From the NCBI GenBank assembly GCA_026874595.1, contig CM049308.1, positions 21,117,867 to 21,181,866 on the forward strand: a stretch of 64,000 nucleotides of DNA, written 5' to 3'. Under the pieces are notes generated by a model. It ran no database searches. It was not told the origin of the DNA and saw only the letters and a program-made list of their open reading frames with translations. This DNA is from Sipunculus nudus (taxonomy: Eukaryota > Annelida > Sipuncula > Golfingiida > Sipunculidae). Shown here one piece after another: positions 47,401-57,770 of the stretch (positions are counted from its first letter, which is position 1; the number at the start of each line of letters is the position of its first letter). The position numbers and the translations under genes were made by a program.

Positions 47401-47571
47401 TGCTGCACTGCTGTGGTATGACGACGTTGAGCTGCTTGTATATCCGCATGCTGATGCTCCGCCTGCGTTGGTGCAACCCGGGGATGCGCAGTTTGTACAA
47501 GCGCCACCACTCCTTGCGCATACACATGACGTGCAACTTCCGCTCTTACAACGACAACATCTGCTGCTCAT
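44488..47571 (-). CDS. Nine-cysteine repeat protein with C-terminal EEP endonuclease domain
   Basis: One uninterrupted frame of 1027 residues, starting at MSSRCCRCKSGSC. Seventeen units of the form CC-x-C-x4-C-x2-C-x-C-x6-C-x2-C-x4-C (nine Cys each) fill residues 4-793. Units 1-4 are separated by Ser/Thr/Tyr-rich linkers; units 5-15 (residues 250-722) are near-identical 43-residue repeats; units 16-17 are diverged. Residues 812-1027 form an EEP/AP-endonuclease-like domain: HVN (Asn819), SETW (Glu846), MYRPP (Tyr921), SGDFN (Asp953, Asn955), LIDLVFV (Asp991) and GDHSPV (Asp1016, His1017). The expected catalytic residues are thus present. It resembles the endonuclease of CR1/L2-like non-LTR elements, yet the frame stops just after this domain with no reverse transcriptase. 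Nine Cys per unit would fit a Zn3Cys9 cluster (CXC/tesmin-type) or metallothionein-type metal binding; this is inference. No introns, no signal peptide and no downstream AATAAA were seen. It could be a domesticated gene or part of a retroelement. Confidence 0.85.
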   Translation of the reverse strand: MSSRCCRCKSGSCTSCVCARSGGACTNCASPGCTNAGGASACGYTSSSTSSYHSSAAYGISSGYNISYTSGPSAEYRQQSTNTCCRCRTGSCDSCACALKGEACVNCSSSGCTNSTSLRSSYGYTAGLPSTSHNSKRAYAGGSSSKPAVVRCCKCKSGKCESCACGLKGRGCTSCESPSCNNIQSKTKQSQHGSKTTGAGSQALNGKCCRCKTGNCEGCACGVKGMACTNCDSPGCKYASKPSISSENAKCCRCKNGTCENCVCGASGEACTNCESSGCKYASKPSISSENAKCCRCKNGTCENCVCGASGEACTNCESSGCKYASKPSISSENAKCCRCKNGTCENCVCGASGEACTNCESPGCKYASKPPISSGNAKCCRCKNGTCENCVCGASGEACTNCESPGCKYASNPSISSENAKCCRCKNGTCENCVCGASGEACTNCESSGCKYASKPSISSENAKCCRCKNGTCENCVCGASGEACTNCESPGCKYASNPSISSENAKCCRCKNGTCENCVCGASGEACTNCESLGCKYASKPSISSENAKCCRCKNGTCENCVCGASGEACTNCESPGCKYASKPSISSENAKCCRCKNGTCENCVCGASGEACTNCESPGCKYASKPSISSENAKCCRCKNGTCENCVCGASGEACTNCESSGCKYASKPSISSENAKCCRCKNGTCENCVCGASGEACTNCESLGCENVSDLSLSAMNEKCCSCRSGACENCVCGSNGKACTNCEAPGCRCVNDSFMFCCKCTSGDCNSCVCAEKGRSCTSCFSPSCENRRKGLRSQDVKQGFGLKKQGHRMVHVNVGSLLNKMGKVKELLAKEPVSVLAVSETWFKNNMQDLDPQIPGYKLFREDRPGEKLGGGVALYVKDSNKCRKLPSISSGQIESLWVEVNFPDKQTILIGTMYRPPKETAEWYDHFEKELTRACNNYDNVVLSGDFNIDMFDVSRKARMNTIPRDKGLHQVITEPTRFVKLIDLVFVSDVDKVVETTVPRLDAVGLGDHSPVCITWKSE
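45406..46824 (-). repeat. Eleven near-identical 129-bp coding repeats
   Basis: Units 5-15 of the Cys-rich gene repeat every 129 bases (for example CTCAGAGGAT at 45541 and 45670). The Cys-containing 30 residues are identical across the eleven units apart from Ser/Pro/Leu after GlutaSer (ESSG, ESPG, ESLG); most other changes are in the linker. Diversity is far lower than among units 1-4, indicating recent expansion or homogenisation. Confidence 0.92.
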
Positions 47572-48540
47572 TTTTTTTTTCTCAGGAGCAAAAGCTCAGT
47601 AAATAAAGTTCGTTTCCTTGAGGTACTATAATGTCAACTTTGTCTTTTATCTAAATATGTAATAAATTCACTGCTGACTGTCCATGGAAATTATACAAGG
47701 TCCTTAGTTCACAACAACAATGTGGATGTATAGTTTCTCCAGTTAATAGTCAAATGTAGTAGTACTTTTCTTTCTCTTTGCTCAAGAGGTACCTGCAAAG
47801 AAATTAGATATATGGGTAATATAATTATCACTTATAATAGTTATAATTGTTAAAAATAAAAACACTCGGGAGGCAATGTAATAAGTGGCCCATCGGTCAC
47901 GGAGCTCAGCTTAGCATAATATATGCCCTTCAGGTTCGAAGGCTGGGGGTCAGGGTGTTCCTCCGCCGAGCATCTGAATTTCACCTGTCGTATACAGAAA
48001 TACTATATTACGACATAATCATACAGAGATTTATATGCAACTCATCTGTCATTTTCCATGTCCTGGCATGGAGGGATCGTTTCTGTACCAACATTACTTA
48101 AGCTCTCTTTTCTGTAGTTGTGTCACGGCTGTAGACTGCAAGTAGGCCTATAGAGTTCAACATTTATTTTAACATCCGAAACGAGTATCAAACAACCCCT
48201 TTACTGTACAGGGTGATTATTGCCGATTGACAGGAGGAAAAGTGGAAATAGTCGACCCCCCCCCCCCCCCTACGCCACCCTAACACACACACACAGATAA
48301 CAGCAATACGGCAATACGGATGATGTAATCCAAGGTAACTTTGTCAATATGGCTAAAGGTACACACATATCAAGGGCCAAAACCTAGCTTGATTATATCA
48401 GTAAAATAAATAATGCGTTAAATAAACGTCATGAACACAAAACAAAATCAACTAACAATTAACCAGGTAAGTGTTTTTATTAGAATTTTTAATTGGTTGG
48501 TGTTGGTGTTCTAAATAAACGGAGATCTTATATATGTTTT
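47572..48540. other. Upstream flank of the Cys-rich gene; no clear promoter
   Basis: Just 5' of the minus-strand ATG is a run of A, preceded by CTCCTGAG, which could be an acceptor site but is not decisive. A C-run lies at about 48257-48271. No TATA or CCAAT arrangement stands out. Confidence 0.4.
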
Positions 48541-48735
48541 ATTAGCTCAGCTATAGCTGTAACAGTAAAAGTAACAGCTTTAACAGTAGCAATGATCCAC
48601 TGTCCATCGTCCTGTCAACAATCTGTTTGTCTGTTAGACAAGCGGGTTTTGACATCGTTGAATCTACGGATATGAAATTCTACATACAGTTCGATGTACC
48701 AAAGCTGAAACTAGTTCATCGTTTCCTTTTGGAAA
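48541..48735 (+). repeat. Dispersed repeat R-C, partial copy
   Basis: 'attagctcagctatagctgt' then 'cgttgaatctacggatatga' and 'aaattctacatacagttcga' match the head of the 52715 copy and the 3095 copy. Confidence 0.6.
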
Positions 48736-49649
48736 ATTAAATTAAAACCTCCAGTTAGCATTGCAGACCTTTTTTAAACTTCAACACTGCCTAATATCAA
48801 AATTATGCAATAGTGTTAGTTTGTTCTTATTTGGCATAAAGGTTTTCTATATATTTTCGATGTATATGCAGCTAATAAGAGAATATGGATTGGATCATAA
48901 TGTGTTTAATCAGAACAGCAGTCAGCACTTTTCCAGTCACTTTTTTTTTAACTACAGTTAGTTAATTTAGATTTGAGAGAACATGGTTGTACTAGGAAAA
49001 TCAGATAAAAAGTTTGTATTTTTAAGTAATCAGCTTAAATGCAGAGTCAATTTTCCCTTGCCTATGTCCTTGCCTATGTTAATTTTTATATCATGCATAC
49101 ATGTATTTAAGATATTGGTTCTAAAATTCTAACGCAGCTACCCAATACAAATGGTCAGTTATTGGAGTTTTCGGCGGGGGGGGGTACTTAATTATTTATG
49201 AGTAATCTATATCAGGAAACGGGCCACCTCCACAGTGTATTTGAGGTCTACCTGGCTATCTGCTTTGCCGAAATGTATCACACCTGCTGTGTGCCCTTTC
49301 CTACAGGGACTGAAGCCGGCCATACACTAGGGAACACGTTGCACACCATGTTTCGGATCACGCATCTTGAAACATGTTACAGCGCTTAGTTTATTGAAAC
49401 ACGACCCACATATACTTATGCAACATGTTCCTATACAAAAGGCAGATCTGGTTTTTCGTTGATGAGTAGGTCCATGTCTTGTGATATATTATCATGCATA
49501 TGATCACAAAAATGCAAATTTATATTTATCAGTAATTCCAAGAATTTGTGCGATTTCTTTAAATCTGCGGTTTTTCATGTCTCTGCATGTTTTTGTAATG
49601 ATCAGACTTTGTATCATAAAGACACCTGTATGACTGGTACAAATAAAAA
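48736..49649. other. Stretch without recognised gene
   Basis: A G-run at about 49177-49185. Nothing else recognised. Confidence 0.45.
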
Positions 49650-52600
49650 ATAAGTGGCCCATGGGCCATGACGCTCAGCTGAATTCAAGGAGCCTTGAAA
49701 AATGGGCGAAAGACTCCCAGGGTGCTCAAAATCATGCATTTTGCCAACAGCCCTTAGATATGCAGTGACCTTATTCTACATGCAGCTTCTACCATTTGTG
49801 CCTACCAGACTAATTAAGTGTAAAAATCAAGTTCTTTCACACAGCTTGCAGAAAATGGGTCAGAGTCACATTTCAGGTTTCCAAGGAGATTTTTAGGGAC
49901 CTCCCTGAAAGTCATGTATGAAGATTTTAAGCCAAATGGATAAAATATGTGCCCCATCTGACTCACCTGTTGCTTAAAAATCATGTTTTTTCCCCTAATT
50001 TGCAAAATATAGTTACCCATGACCTAGTTTCAAGTTATCAAGGATATTTTTCATGGAACTCCAAGGATTTCAAGTTAGAAGATTCTAGGTCCAACACTCA
50101 GGATTTGTGCCCTGTTAATGGACAACTGTTTCATTTGAAGTTCTCAAAAAAGACATAAAAACGTGTAAAAAATTTGAAACTAGAATGGCCTAGTTTCTGC
50201 AGTGCAAAATTGTTCTATGTCTAATCATTAGGGGTAAAATATGCAATATCTCAAAACAATGAATCTAGATTTCAGCAAATTAGACATTGAAGTTGACGTC
50301 AAGGTCACCGCTTTTCGAACTCTGATGACATTATGGCAGAAAGATCTGGTGTGTCAAATTTGAAGAAAAAGTCTTCAGTACCTCCTAAGTTATGGGGTAA
50401 CAATAAGCCTAGAATTGCATAAATTTGACCTTGAAGATCAAGGTCAAGGTCACAGAATTTCTAACACATCCAAGACTTCGGTAAGAAAAATAAGTGTTTC
50501 AAATTTCGGAGGAAAATTTACAGCCCTTCAAAGTTATCTCATCCACAAGACAATAACTATAATTCGGCTGATTTTACCTTGAAGATCCTTATCAGGGACA
50601 CCAGGTTTTAAACGCGTCTGAGAACTTCGTAGTAACAGTTGGTGTACTATATTTGAGGACAGAATTGGAAATACTACAAAATTAATGGGGCTCACAAAAA
50701 TGTTTCATTTCAGCCTATTTGACCTTGAAGAAAAATATCAAGGTCACCAGGTTTCAAACTCCGATGAAATTTTGGTAAGAACAATGAGTGTTTCAAATTT
50801 TGGAGGAAAATATGCAGCCCTTCAAAAGTTATCTCATCCAAACTTTCTGCTGATTTGACCTTGAAGATCCTGGTCAAGGTTACCAGGTTTCAAAGTCACC
50901 CGAGAGCTTGGTAGGAACAATTGATTGTTGTACCAAATTTGAGGACAAAATAGGAAATACTTCAAAAGTTATGGGGTTAAAAAAAAATTACATTTCTGCA
51001 GATTTGACGATAAAGGTCAAGGTCAAACATATTCAAACTCATTCGTGATTTTGGTTGGAACAATTGTTGTACAAAATTTGGAACACAATGTGAAACACTT
51101 CAAAAGTTATGGGGTTAAAAAAAATTACATTTCGGCAGATTTGACCTGATAAAGATAAAGAACTGATAAGGAATCTAGTGATCAATACATTAGTTGTTCA
51201 GATACTTGTAACAGAGACCTAATTTTAGGTTTCCAAGGAGACATTTCATGGGCCTCCCTCCACGTCAATAGAGAAGATTCTAGGTTCAGTCGTTACGATT
51301 TGTGCCCTGTAAACAGATAACCGCATCTTTAAGGTCTAAATATAGAGATAAAAAATCATAAAATATTGAAGAGATACACGTGGCACCACCAGTATGCAGA
51401 AACTAATGAAACACTTCAATGCATTAGTTGTTCAGATACTTGAGCTTTGGTATAAATTTTCCATTATTCTGGGGAGTACTTTGAAGCCCTATAGCTCAGA
51501 GGATTTGGGTAACAGAGACCTAATTTCAAGTTTCTTAGAAGACATTTCATGGGCCTCCTTGCATGTCAAGAAAGAAGATTCTAGGTCCAGTCGTTACGAT
51601 TTGTGCCCTGTTAACAGATGACCGCATCTTTTTAGGTCTCAAAAATAGAGGAATAAAATCGTAAAAATTTGAAAAAAAATACAGGTGGCGCCACCAGTCT
51701 GCAAAAACTTATGAAACACTCCAAGAAGAATATGCATGCAAAGAATCATGGTGATCAATGCATTAGTTGTTCAGATTCTTGAGTTTTGTATCAATTTTTC
51801 CATTATTCTGGTGGATACTTCAAAGCCCCCTAGCTCAGAGGATTTGGGTAACAAAGACCTAAATTTAGGTTAGCGAGAAGACATTTCATGGCCTCCCTGC
51901 ATGTCAAGAAAGAAGATTCTAGGTCTAGTCGTTACGATTTGTGTCCTGTTAAAAGATGACCGCATCTTTTAAGGTCTCAAAAATAGAGAAAAAAAATCGT
52001 AAAAAATCGAAAAAAATACAGGTGGCGCCACCAGTCTGCAAAAACTTATGAAACACTCCATGAAGAATATGCATGCAAAGAATCATGGTGATCAATGCAT
52101 TAGTTGTTCAGATTCTTGAGTTTTGTATCAATTTTTCCATTATTCTGGTGGGTACTTCAAAGCCCCCTAGCTCAGAGGATTTGGGTAACAAAGACCTAAA
52201 TTTAGGTTAGCGAGAAGACATTTCATGGCCTCCCTGCATGTCAAGAAAGAAGATTCTAGGTCTAGTCGTTACGATTTGTGTCCTGTTAACAGATGACCGC
52301 ATCTTTTAAGGTCTCAAAAATAGAGAAAAAAAATCGTAAAAAATCGAAAAAAATACAGGTGGCGCCACCAGTCTTCAGAAAATGATGAAACACTCCATGA
52401 CAATATCCATGCAAACAATCATGGGGGATCAATGAATTAGTTGTTCAGATACTTGAGCTTTTGTATCAAATTTTTTTAGAGTACTTCGGAGCCCAATTGC
52501 TCGAAGAATATGGGTAACAGAGACCTAATTTCAAGTTTCCAAGGAGATTTTCCATGAACCTCTTAGGATGTACAGTTAGAAGTATCTAGATCTCATGGTT

Positions 52601-52712
52601 ACCATTTGTGCCCTGTTAACGGACGGCCGGACAGACGGCCGGACGGACGACGGACAATGAGTGATCGCTATAGCTCAGATGACTTTCAGTCAGCTGAGCT
52701 AAAATTCTTCGT
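49650..52712 (-). repeat. Dispersed repeat R-A, longest copy (minus)
   Basis: Reads inverse: the right end 'ggcccatgggccatgacgct' with CAGCTGAATT is at about 49656-49683, and the inverted head (GACGGACAATGAGTGATCGC, then 'gactttcagtcagctgagct') closes it at 52712. The middle (50280-51150) has about five rounds of an R-B-like core ('gaccttgaagatcaaggtca'), so R-A and R-B share modules. The part at 51160-52560 has tandem 337-bp units. Confidence 0.8.
51390..52400 (-). repeat. About 337-bp tandem units inside R-A
   Basis: GCATGCAAAGAATCATGGTG recurs at 51734 and 52071 (337 bases apart). The two units between share almost every base, including 'gttagcgagaagacatttca' and 'acaggtggcgccaccagtct'. 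An older, more diverged unit precedes them. Confidence 0.85.
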
Positions 52713-52714
52713 GT

Positions 52715-53775
52715 TTTAGCTCAGCTGTCTAAAAGTCATCTATATGAGCTATAGTGATGGTCCTTTGTCCCTCCCTCCGTTAACGAGGCAAATTTTGAAA
52801 CCATTAGACCTACGAATCCAAAATTCTACATATACGGTTAGATGTCTCCAAAGTTTTTCTACCAAACCAAAACTGGGTCATTGCGACTTCGTTCCCTCGA
52901 GAAATTCAGGGAAAAAGCTTTGTTTTCAAGTAAAAACATATTGTTACACTTAAAAACTGCCAACTCTGAAAACCACTGGTGTTACTATATTCGTGTTTTA
53001 ACAATTCCAGCATATATTTCATATGTACATCCAAGAAGTAAGGTCAATATTGCGTTAATTGTTGAAGTTATGGGCTCAAACATGATGTATCAAAATAGGA
53101 TATATGATGATGCACTTGTGAATCATTAAATGTGTAGAAATAATGCAAGTGTTCTGCGATCTATATTTTAAGTATTTGGCTGTAAATTGTAATATGTTCA
53201 ATATTTTAAATTATATATTAAATCCATGATTAAAAAGTTTTTGAATTTGCATTGGGAAATAGATAACCTTTTTCAATATTATTAATTACATTTACACGTT
53301 TTTCTTGGCTAAATGCATGTACTTATCGGTTTATGCTCATTTCAAAATAGAAATTTTTATTTTTTGCAGCATTTTATTTCCGTGAATAAATTAAAGGTGT
53401 ATTATTATATTTTAGCTTCTTCCTTATTCTATACTTGAGAGGGGTTTATACATTACCAGTGGAGTGGATATTTTACGTACGTATTACTGTCAGATAGCTA
53501 AAATACTGATACTTTATATTTGCCATGAGAGGCTCCTGCATCTTTGACATAGTTCGTTGGAGTGCACAGTATTAATCTGGCAAATATATTATTTAGTATT
53601 AGATAGTACGACCATTTTTATAATTCATATGCTAATTAATTTTTTTAAACAGAAAAATAAGTATATTTTGCATTTGCTATAATTTAAAAATATCACCAAT
53701 ATCTTACATTAACTAAAATCTTTAAAAAATTCAGCAGAGCGCCATGACCCATGGGTCCCTTTTTTGCTTGGTCCA
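52715..53775 (+). repeat. Dispersed repeat R-C, long copy
   Basis: Starts 'ttttagctcagctgtctaaa' three bases after the inverted R-A head ends, so two heads face each other. The body includes 'ccattagacctacgaatcca' and 'ctgggtcattgcgacttcgt'. It ends with 'cagagcgccatgacccatgg' and 'gtcccttttttgct' near 53770. Confidence 0.7.
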
Positions 53776-53865
53776 TTCGAAGTGGCCTTCCATCTTGAAG
53801 CTAGTTTTTGATGACCACGGCTACCCTAGTGCTGTGACCTCAAATCCTGCTATCCTGCATGACTT

Positions 53866-55795
53866 GACACGGGCAAGGGAAGGCCCCGTCACATTTTTGT
53901 GAACACTGGGCACAGGTATAAGGATAGGCCCTATCACATATATGTGTAGACTGGACACAGGCAAGGGAAGGCCTCGTCACATTTTTGTGAACAATGGGCA
54001 CAGGTATAAGGATAGGCCCTATCACATATATGTGTAGACTGGACACAGGCAAGGGAAGGCCCCGTCACATTTTTGTGAACACTGGGCACAGGTATAAGGA
54101 TAGGCCCTATCACATATATGTGTAGACTGGACACAGGCTAGGGAAGGCCTCGTCACATTTTTGTGAACACTGGGCACAGGTATAAGGATAGGCCCTATCA
54201 CATATATGTGTAGACTGGACATAGGCAAGGGAAGGCCTCGTCACATTTTTGTGAACACTGGGTACAGGTATAAGGATAGGCTCTATCACATATATGTGTA
54301 GACTGGACACAGGCAAGGGAAGGCCTCGTCACATTTTTGTGAACACTGGGCACAGGTATAAGGATAGGCCCTATCACATATATGTGTAGACTGGATACAG
54401 GCAAGGGAAGGCCTCGTCACATTTTTGTGAATACTGGGCACAGGTATAAGGATAGGCCCTATCACATATATGTGTAGACTGGACACAGGCAAGGGAAGGC
54501 CCCGTCACATTTTTGTGAACACTGGGCACAGGTATAAGGATAGGCCCTATCACATATATGTGTAGACTGGACACAGGCAAGGGAAGGCCCCGTCACATTT
54601 TTGTGAACACTGGGCACAGGTATAAGGATAGGCCCTATCACATATATGTGTAGACTGGACACAGGCAAGGGAAGGCCCCGTCACATTTTTGTGAACACTG
54701 GGCACAGGTATAAGGATAGGCCCTATCACATATATGTGTAGACTGGACACAGGCAAGGGAAGGCCCCGTCACATTTTTGTGAACACTGGGCACAGGTATA
54801 AGGATAGGCCCTATCACATATATGTGTAGACTGGACACAGGCAAGGGAAGGCCCCGTCACATTTTTGTGAACACTGGGCACAGGTATAAGGATAGGCCCT
54901 ATCACATATATGTGTAGACTGGACACAGGCAAAGGAAGGCCTCGTCACATTTTTGTGAACACTGGGCACAGGTATAAGGATAGGCCCTATCACATATATG
55001 TGTAGACTGGACACAAGCAAGGTAAGGCCCCGTCACATTTTTGTGAACACTTGGCACAGGTATAAGGATAGGCCCTATCATATATATGTGTAGACTGGAC
55101 ACAGGCAAGGGAAGGCCCCGTCACATTTTTGTGAACACGGGGCACAGGTATAAGAATAGGCCCTATCACATTTTATTGAAGACTGAATACAGGCAAGGAA
55201 AGGCCCCGTCATATTTTTGTGTAGACTGGACACAGACAAGGGAAGGCTCCGTCACATTTTTGTGAAGACTGGACACAGGCAAGGGAAGGCCCCGTCACAT
55301 TTGTGTGAACACTGGGCACAGGTATAAGTATAGGCCCTATCACATATATGTGTAGACTGAATACAGGCAAGGAAAGGCCCCGTCATATTTTTGTGTATAC
55401 TGGACACAGGCAAGGGAAGGCCCCGTCATATTTTTGAGAAGACTGGACACAGGCAAGGGAAGGCCCCGTCACATTTTTGTGAAGACTGGACACAGACAAG
55501 GGAAGGCCCCGTCATATTTTTGTGAAGACCGGACACAGACAAGGGAAGGCCCCGTCACATTTTTGTGAAGACTGGACACAGACAAGGGAAGGCCCCGTCA
55601 CATTTTTGTGAAGACTGGACACAGGCAAGGGAAGGCCCCGTCACATTTTTGTGAAGACTGGACACAGGCAAGGGAAGGCCCCATCACATTTTTGTGAAGA
55701 CTGGACACAGGCAAGGGAAGGCCCCGTCACATTTTTGTGAAGACTGGACACAGGCAAGGGAAGGCCCCGTCACATTTTTGTGAAGATTGGACACA
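53866..55795. repeat. Satellite array, 44-bp monomer evolving into 88-bp dimer
   Basis: From 53866 to about 55170 the unit is 88 bases: one half 'acacaggcaagggaaggccc' + CGTCACATTTTTGTGAAC, the other half 'gcacaggtataaggataggc' + CCTATCACATATATGTGTAG. The halves are themselves related. From about 55400 to 55795 only the first half type occurs, at 44-base spacing, with GAAGACT in place of GAACACT. The zone between mixes both. At least 14 dimers and about 9 monomers are present. The ladder of 68-codon minus-strand frames starting every 88 bases is a by-product. Confidence 0.93.
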
Positions 55796-55854
55796 GGAAG
55801 GTGCCAAGAGTCAGATCTAGTTACCTGTACCAGGAGGCATGTGTTGGTCCCTGT

Positions 55855-55995
55855 TCGTGTGTGTTTTCTCAACATAACTCGCACAATTTTGAATGGAATC
55901 TCATTAAATTTTCATGCAAAGCCTTTCGGAAATGGGTTTATGAAGAATCGATTAAATTTTGTGGATCCGGCACATGACCCGGATTCAGGATCCCA
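55855..55995 (-). repeat. Dispersed repeat R-G, copy 2
   Basis: Inverse of 11000-11165: CCTGAATCCGGGTCATGTGC, 'gcatgaaaatttaatgagat', 'gagttatgttgagaaaacac'. Confidence 0.6.
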
Positions 55996-56007
55996 CAACA
56001 GGGACAC

Positions 56008-56051
56008 CCACATGAAGGAGGCTTGCATTCCTTAGAATGCAGATTTCTATT
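56008..56051 (+). repeat. Dispersed repeat R-F, copy 2
   Basis: GGAGGCTTGCATTCCTTAGA then 'atgcagatttctat' matches 15343-15391 with about one mismatch. Confidence 0.6.
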
Positions 56052-56059
56052 CATACTTG

Positions 56060-57160
56060 ACACAAATCCTCTTGATAATTCATTGGTTGTAGCAGTATAA
56101 TATAGTACTATCAGCAGTAGAAGTAGTGGTTACTGAAATGATACTTCACCTTTATATATATGATAAGGTTCAGGACTCCACACACGTAATTCATATTTCC
56201 TCCTCGTACCGGATGCCATAAATTAGAAAAAGTATCAGGCGTAACACGTTTTGGGTTCAAAGCATTCGCCAGATAAACATGAATGTCGCACTAAGGGCCC
56301 TTCTTTTTCCACATTTCAACACTCGTATTCTGGGAAACCTTAAAGTCATTCGGGAAGCAAGTTTCCCAGAATGTTAGTGAAAGTATTTGTCCTGACACTA
56401 AACTGACGTCATGCATGGGCCTCATTTCAGGATGGATAGAGGGAACCTTAAATGAGTTTTTGTTTTTGTTGGATTTTTTTTTTTTGGGGGGGGGGGATAC
56501 AAAGTACATTTTCCCACTCATTTTTTTTAATTTCGATATACTTCTGTCAATCAGCCTATATTTGGTTTCATTTTCCACAATTACCTAACAGTTACACACT
56601 TCATTCCGAGAAAATGTGAGATACTGCTTGAATAGATTAGCCCATTTAATCTTCATAAATGTTGTTGAATGTTTAAATAAAATATAATGTAGAGTCGAAA
56701 ACTAAGTATAATTATTTAACATATAACGAAAATACATGTCCAATAATATGTGATGGGAGTGAAGAACGTTATGATATTCTGAGAGAGGTATTTATCACGT
56801 TCGCCATGCAGGGTGGTTGGGCGTACATGTAAATAGACGAATAAGTAGTATTTTATAATAGGCTGGTAAGCCTAACTTGAGCCATTACGCTGGTCGCAGA
56901 CTAAATTGTCTAAATTAATCGGGGATGAGCGTTCTATCTGCCGGTATAACTACCTTATAAGGGCATTTCAAGTAATTATTGCGGCCGAATATGTGGAGGT
57001 AAGGTCTGGGTTCCTAGTGAATCTGTCAGCTATTGTTTCGTTGCTTATCACAGCAGAACTCAACAGTTTCAGTAATATAACCTACCAAAACTAATGAGCT
57101 TCGTATTTTCGAGGGTTAAGTGTTAACAAGTTGTTGACATATTTTCAGTTACCACGTAAA
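56060..57160. other. Stretch without recognised gene
   Basis: T- and G-runs at about 56476-56498. No motif or shared repeat was seen. Confidence 0.45.
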
Positions 57161-57770
57161 TGTGGTTTATATTTACCTAAAAACTGCTTTCATTACACCA
57201 AAACTATATAATGGCTTTATTGGCTTACCATATGTGCTGATCTCTGAAGCGACAGGAGGTAAGGCAGCCCTTCAATGTAACACTATCAGAACCAGTTCAA
57301 TATGCGATCATGCGACTCGGCCGGACCCAAGTGGGGAAAAAACGACGTCACCCAAGCGCTCGGGCCTGTGTGGGGGTGGTACCATGAAACGTCACTGGCG
57401 AGCTGTCTCTGCCTGCTGTGTTCGGCGTTATTTAAACAAAATTGCTGGCTTCGACAAACACATAACTCACGGGGCAACACAGTTAAATTATTCTCACAAA
57501 GGCTGCTACTCTATACACGTATACACACGCTATGATAAGAACAGGATCTATTTTCATTCAGCTTGATCCCCATCCAATCTTGAGCCAGGCGCTTATCTTC
57601 GTGTCGCGGTGTGTAAATATAGCGTGGGGATTATTAACCACAGGGTGTGACGTCACGGTGGAAATCCCCAGTGTCAGCCTTTTACTCACCCTTCCGCAAG
57701 AGGTCGTTTCTACTCAAAACGTTACTCTTGCGAGTCCGAGTTTCCGCTGTGTCTTTCACTAACAGTGTTA
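57161..57770. other. Unresolved region with a 35-base match to 14172-14206
   Basis: Frames of 134 and 76 codons overlap here without recognisable domains. Bases 57687-57721 match the inverse of 14172-14206 with four differences in 35. The frame of 57162-57566 shows no convincing family features and both strands are partly open, so no gene is called. Confidence 0.3.

Noticed and set aside
53840-55108. Ladder of 68-codon minus-strand frames every 88 bases
   Set aside because: Produced by the 88-bp satellite; no gene family.
53866-55795. CRISPR-like regular spacing
   Set aside because: The sequence between repeated words is itself repeated, so there are no unique spacers, and the genome is eukaryotic.
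57162-57566. Possible immunoglobulin-like exon (word GGKAALQCN)
   Set aside because: No second cysteine/tryptophan pattern at the right spacing, and other frames are equally open.
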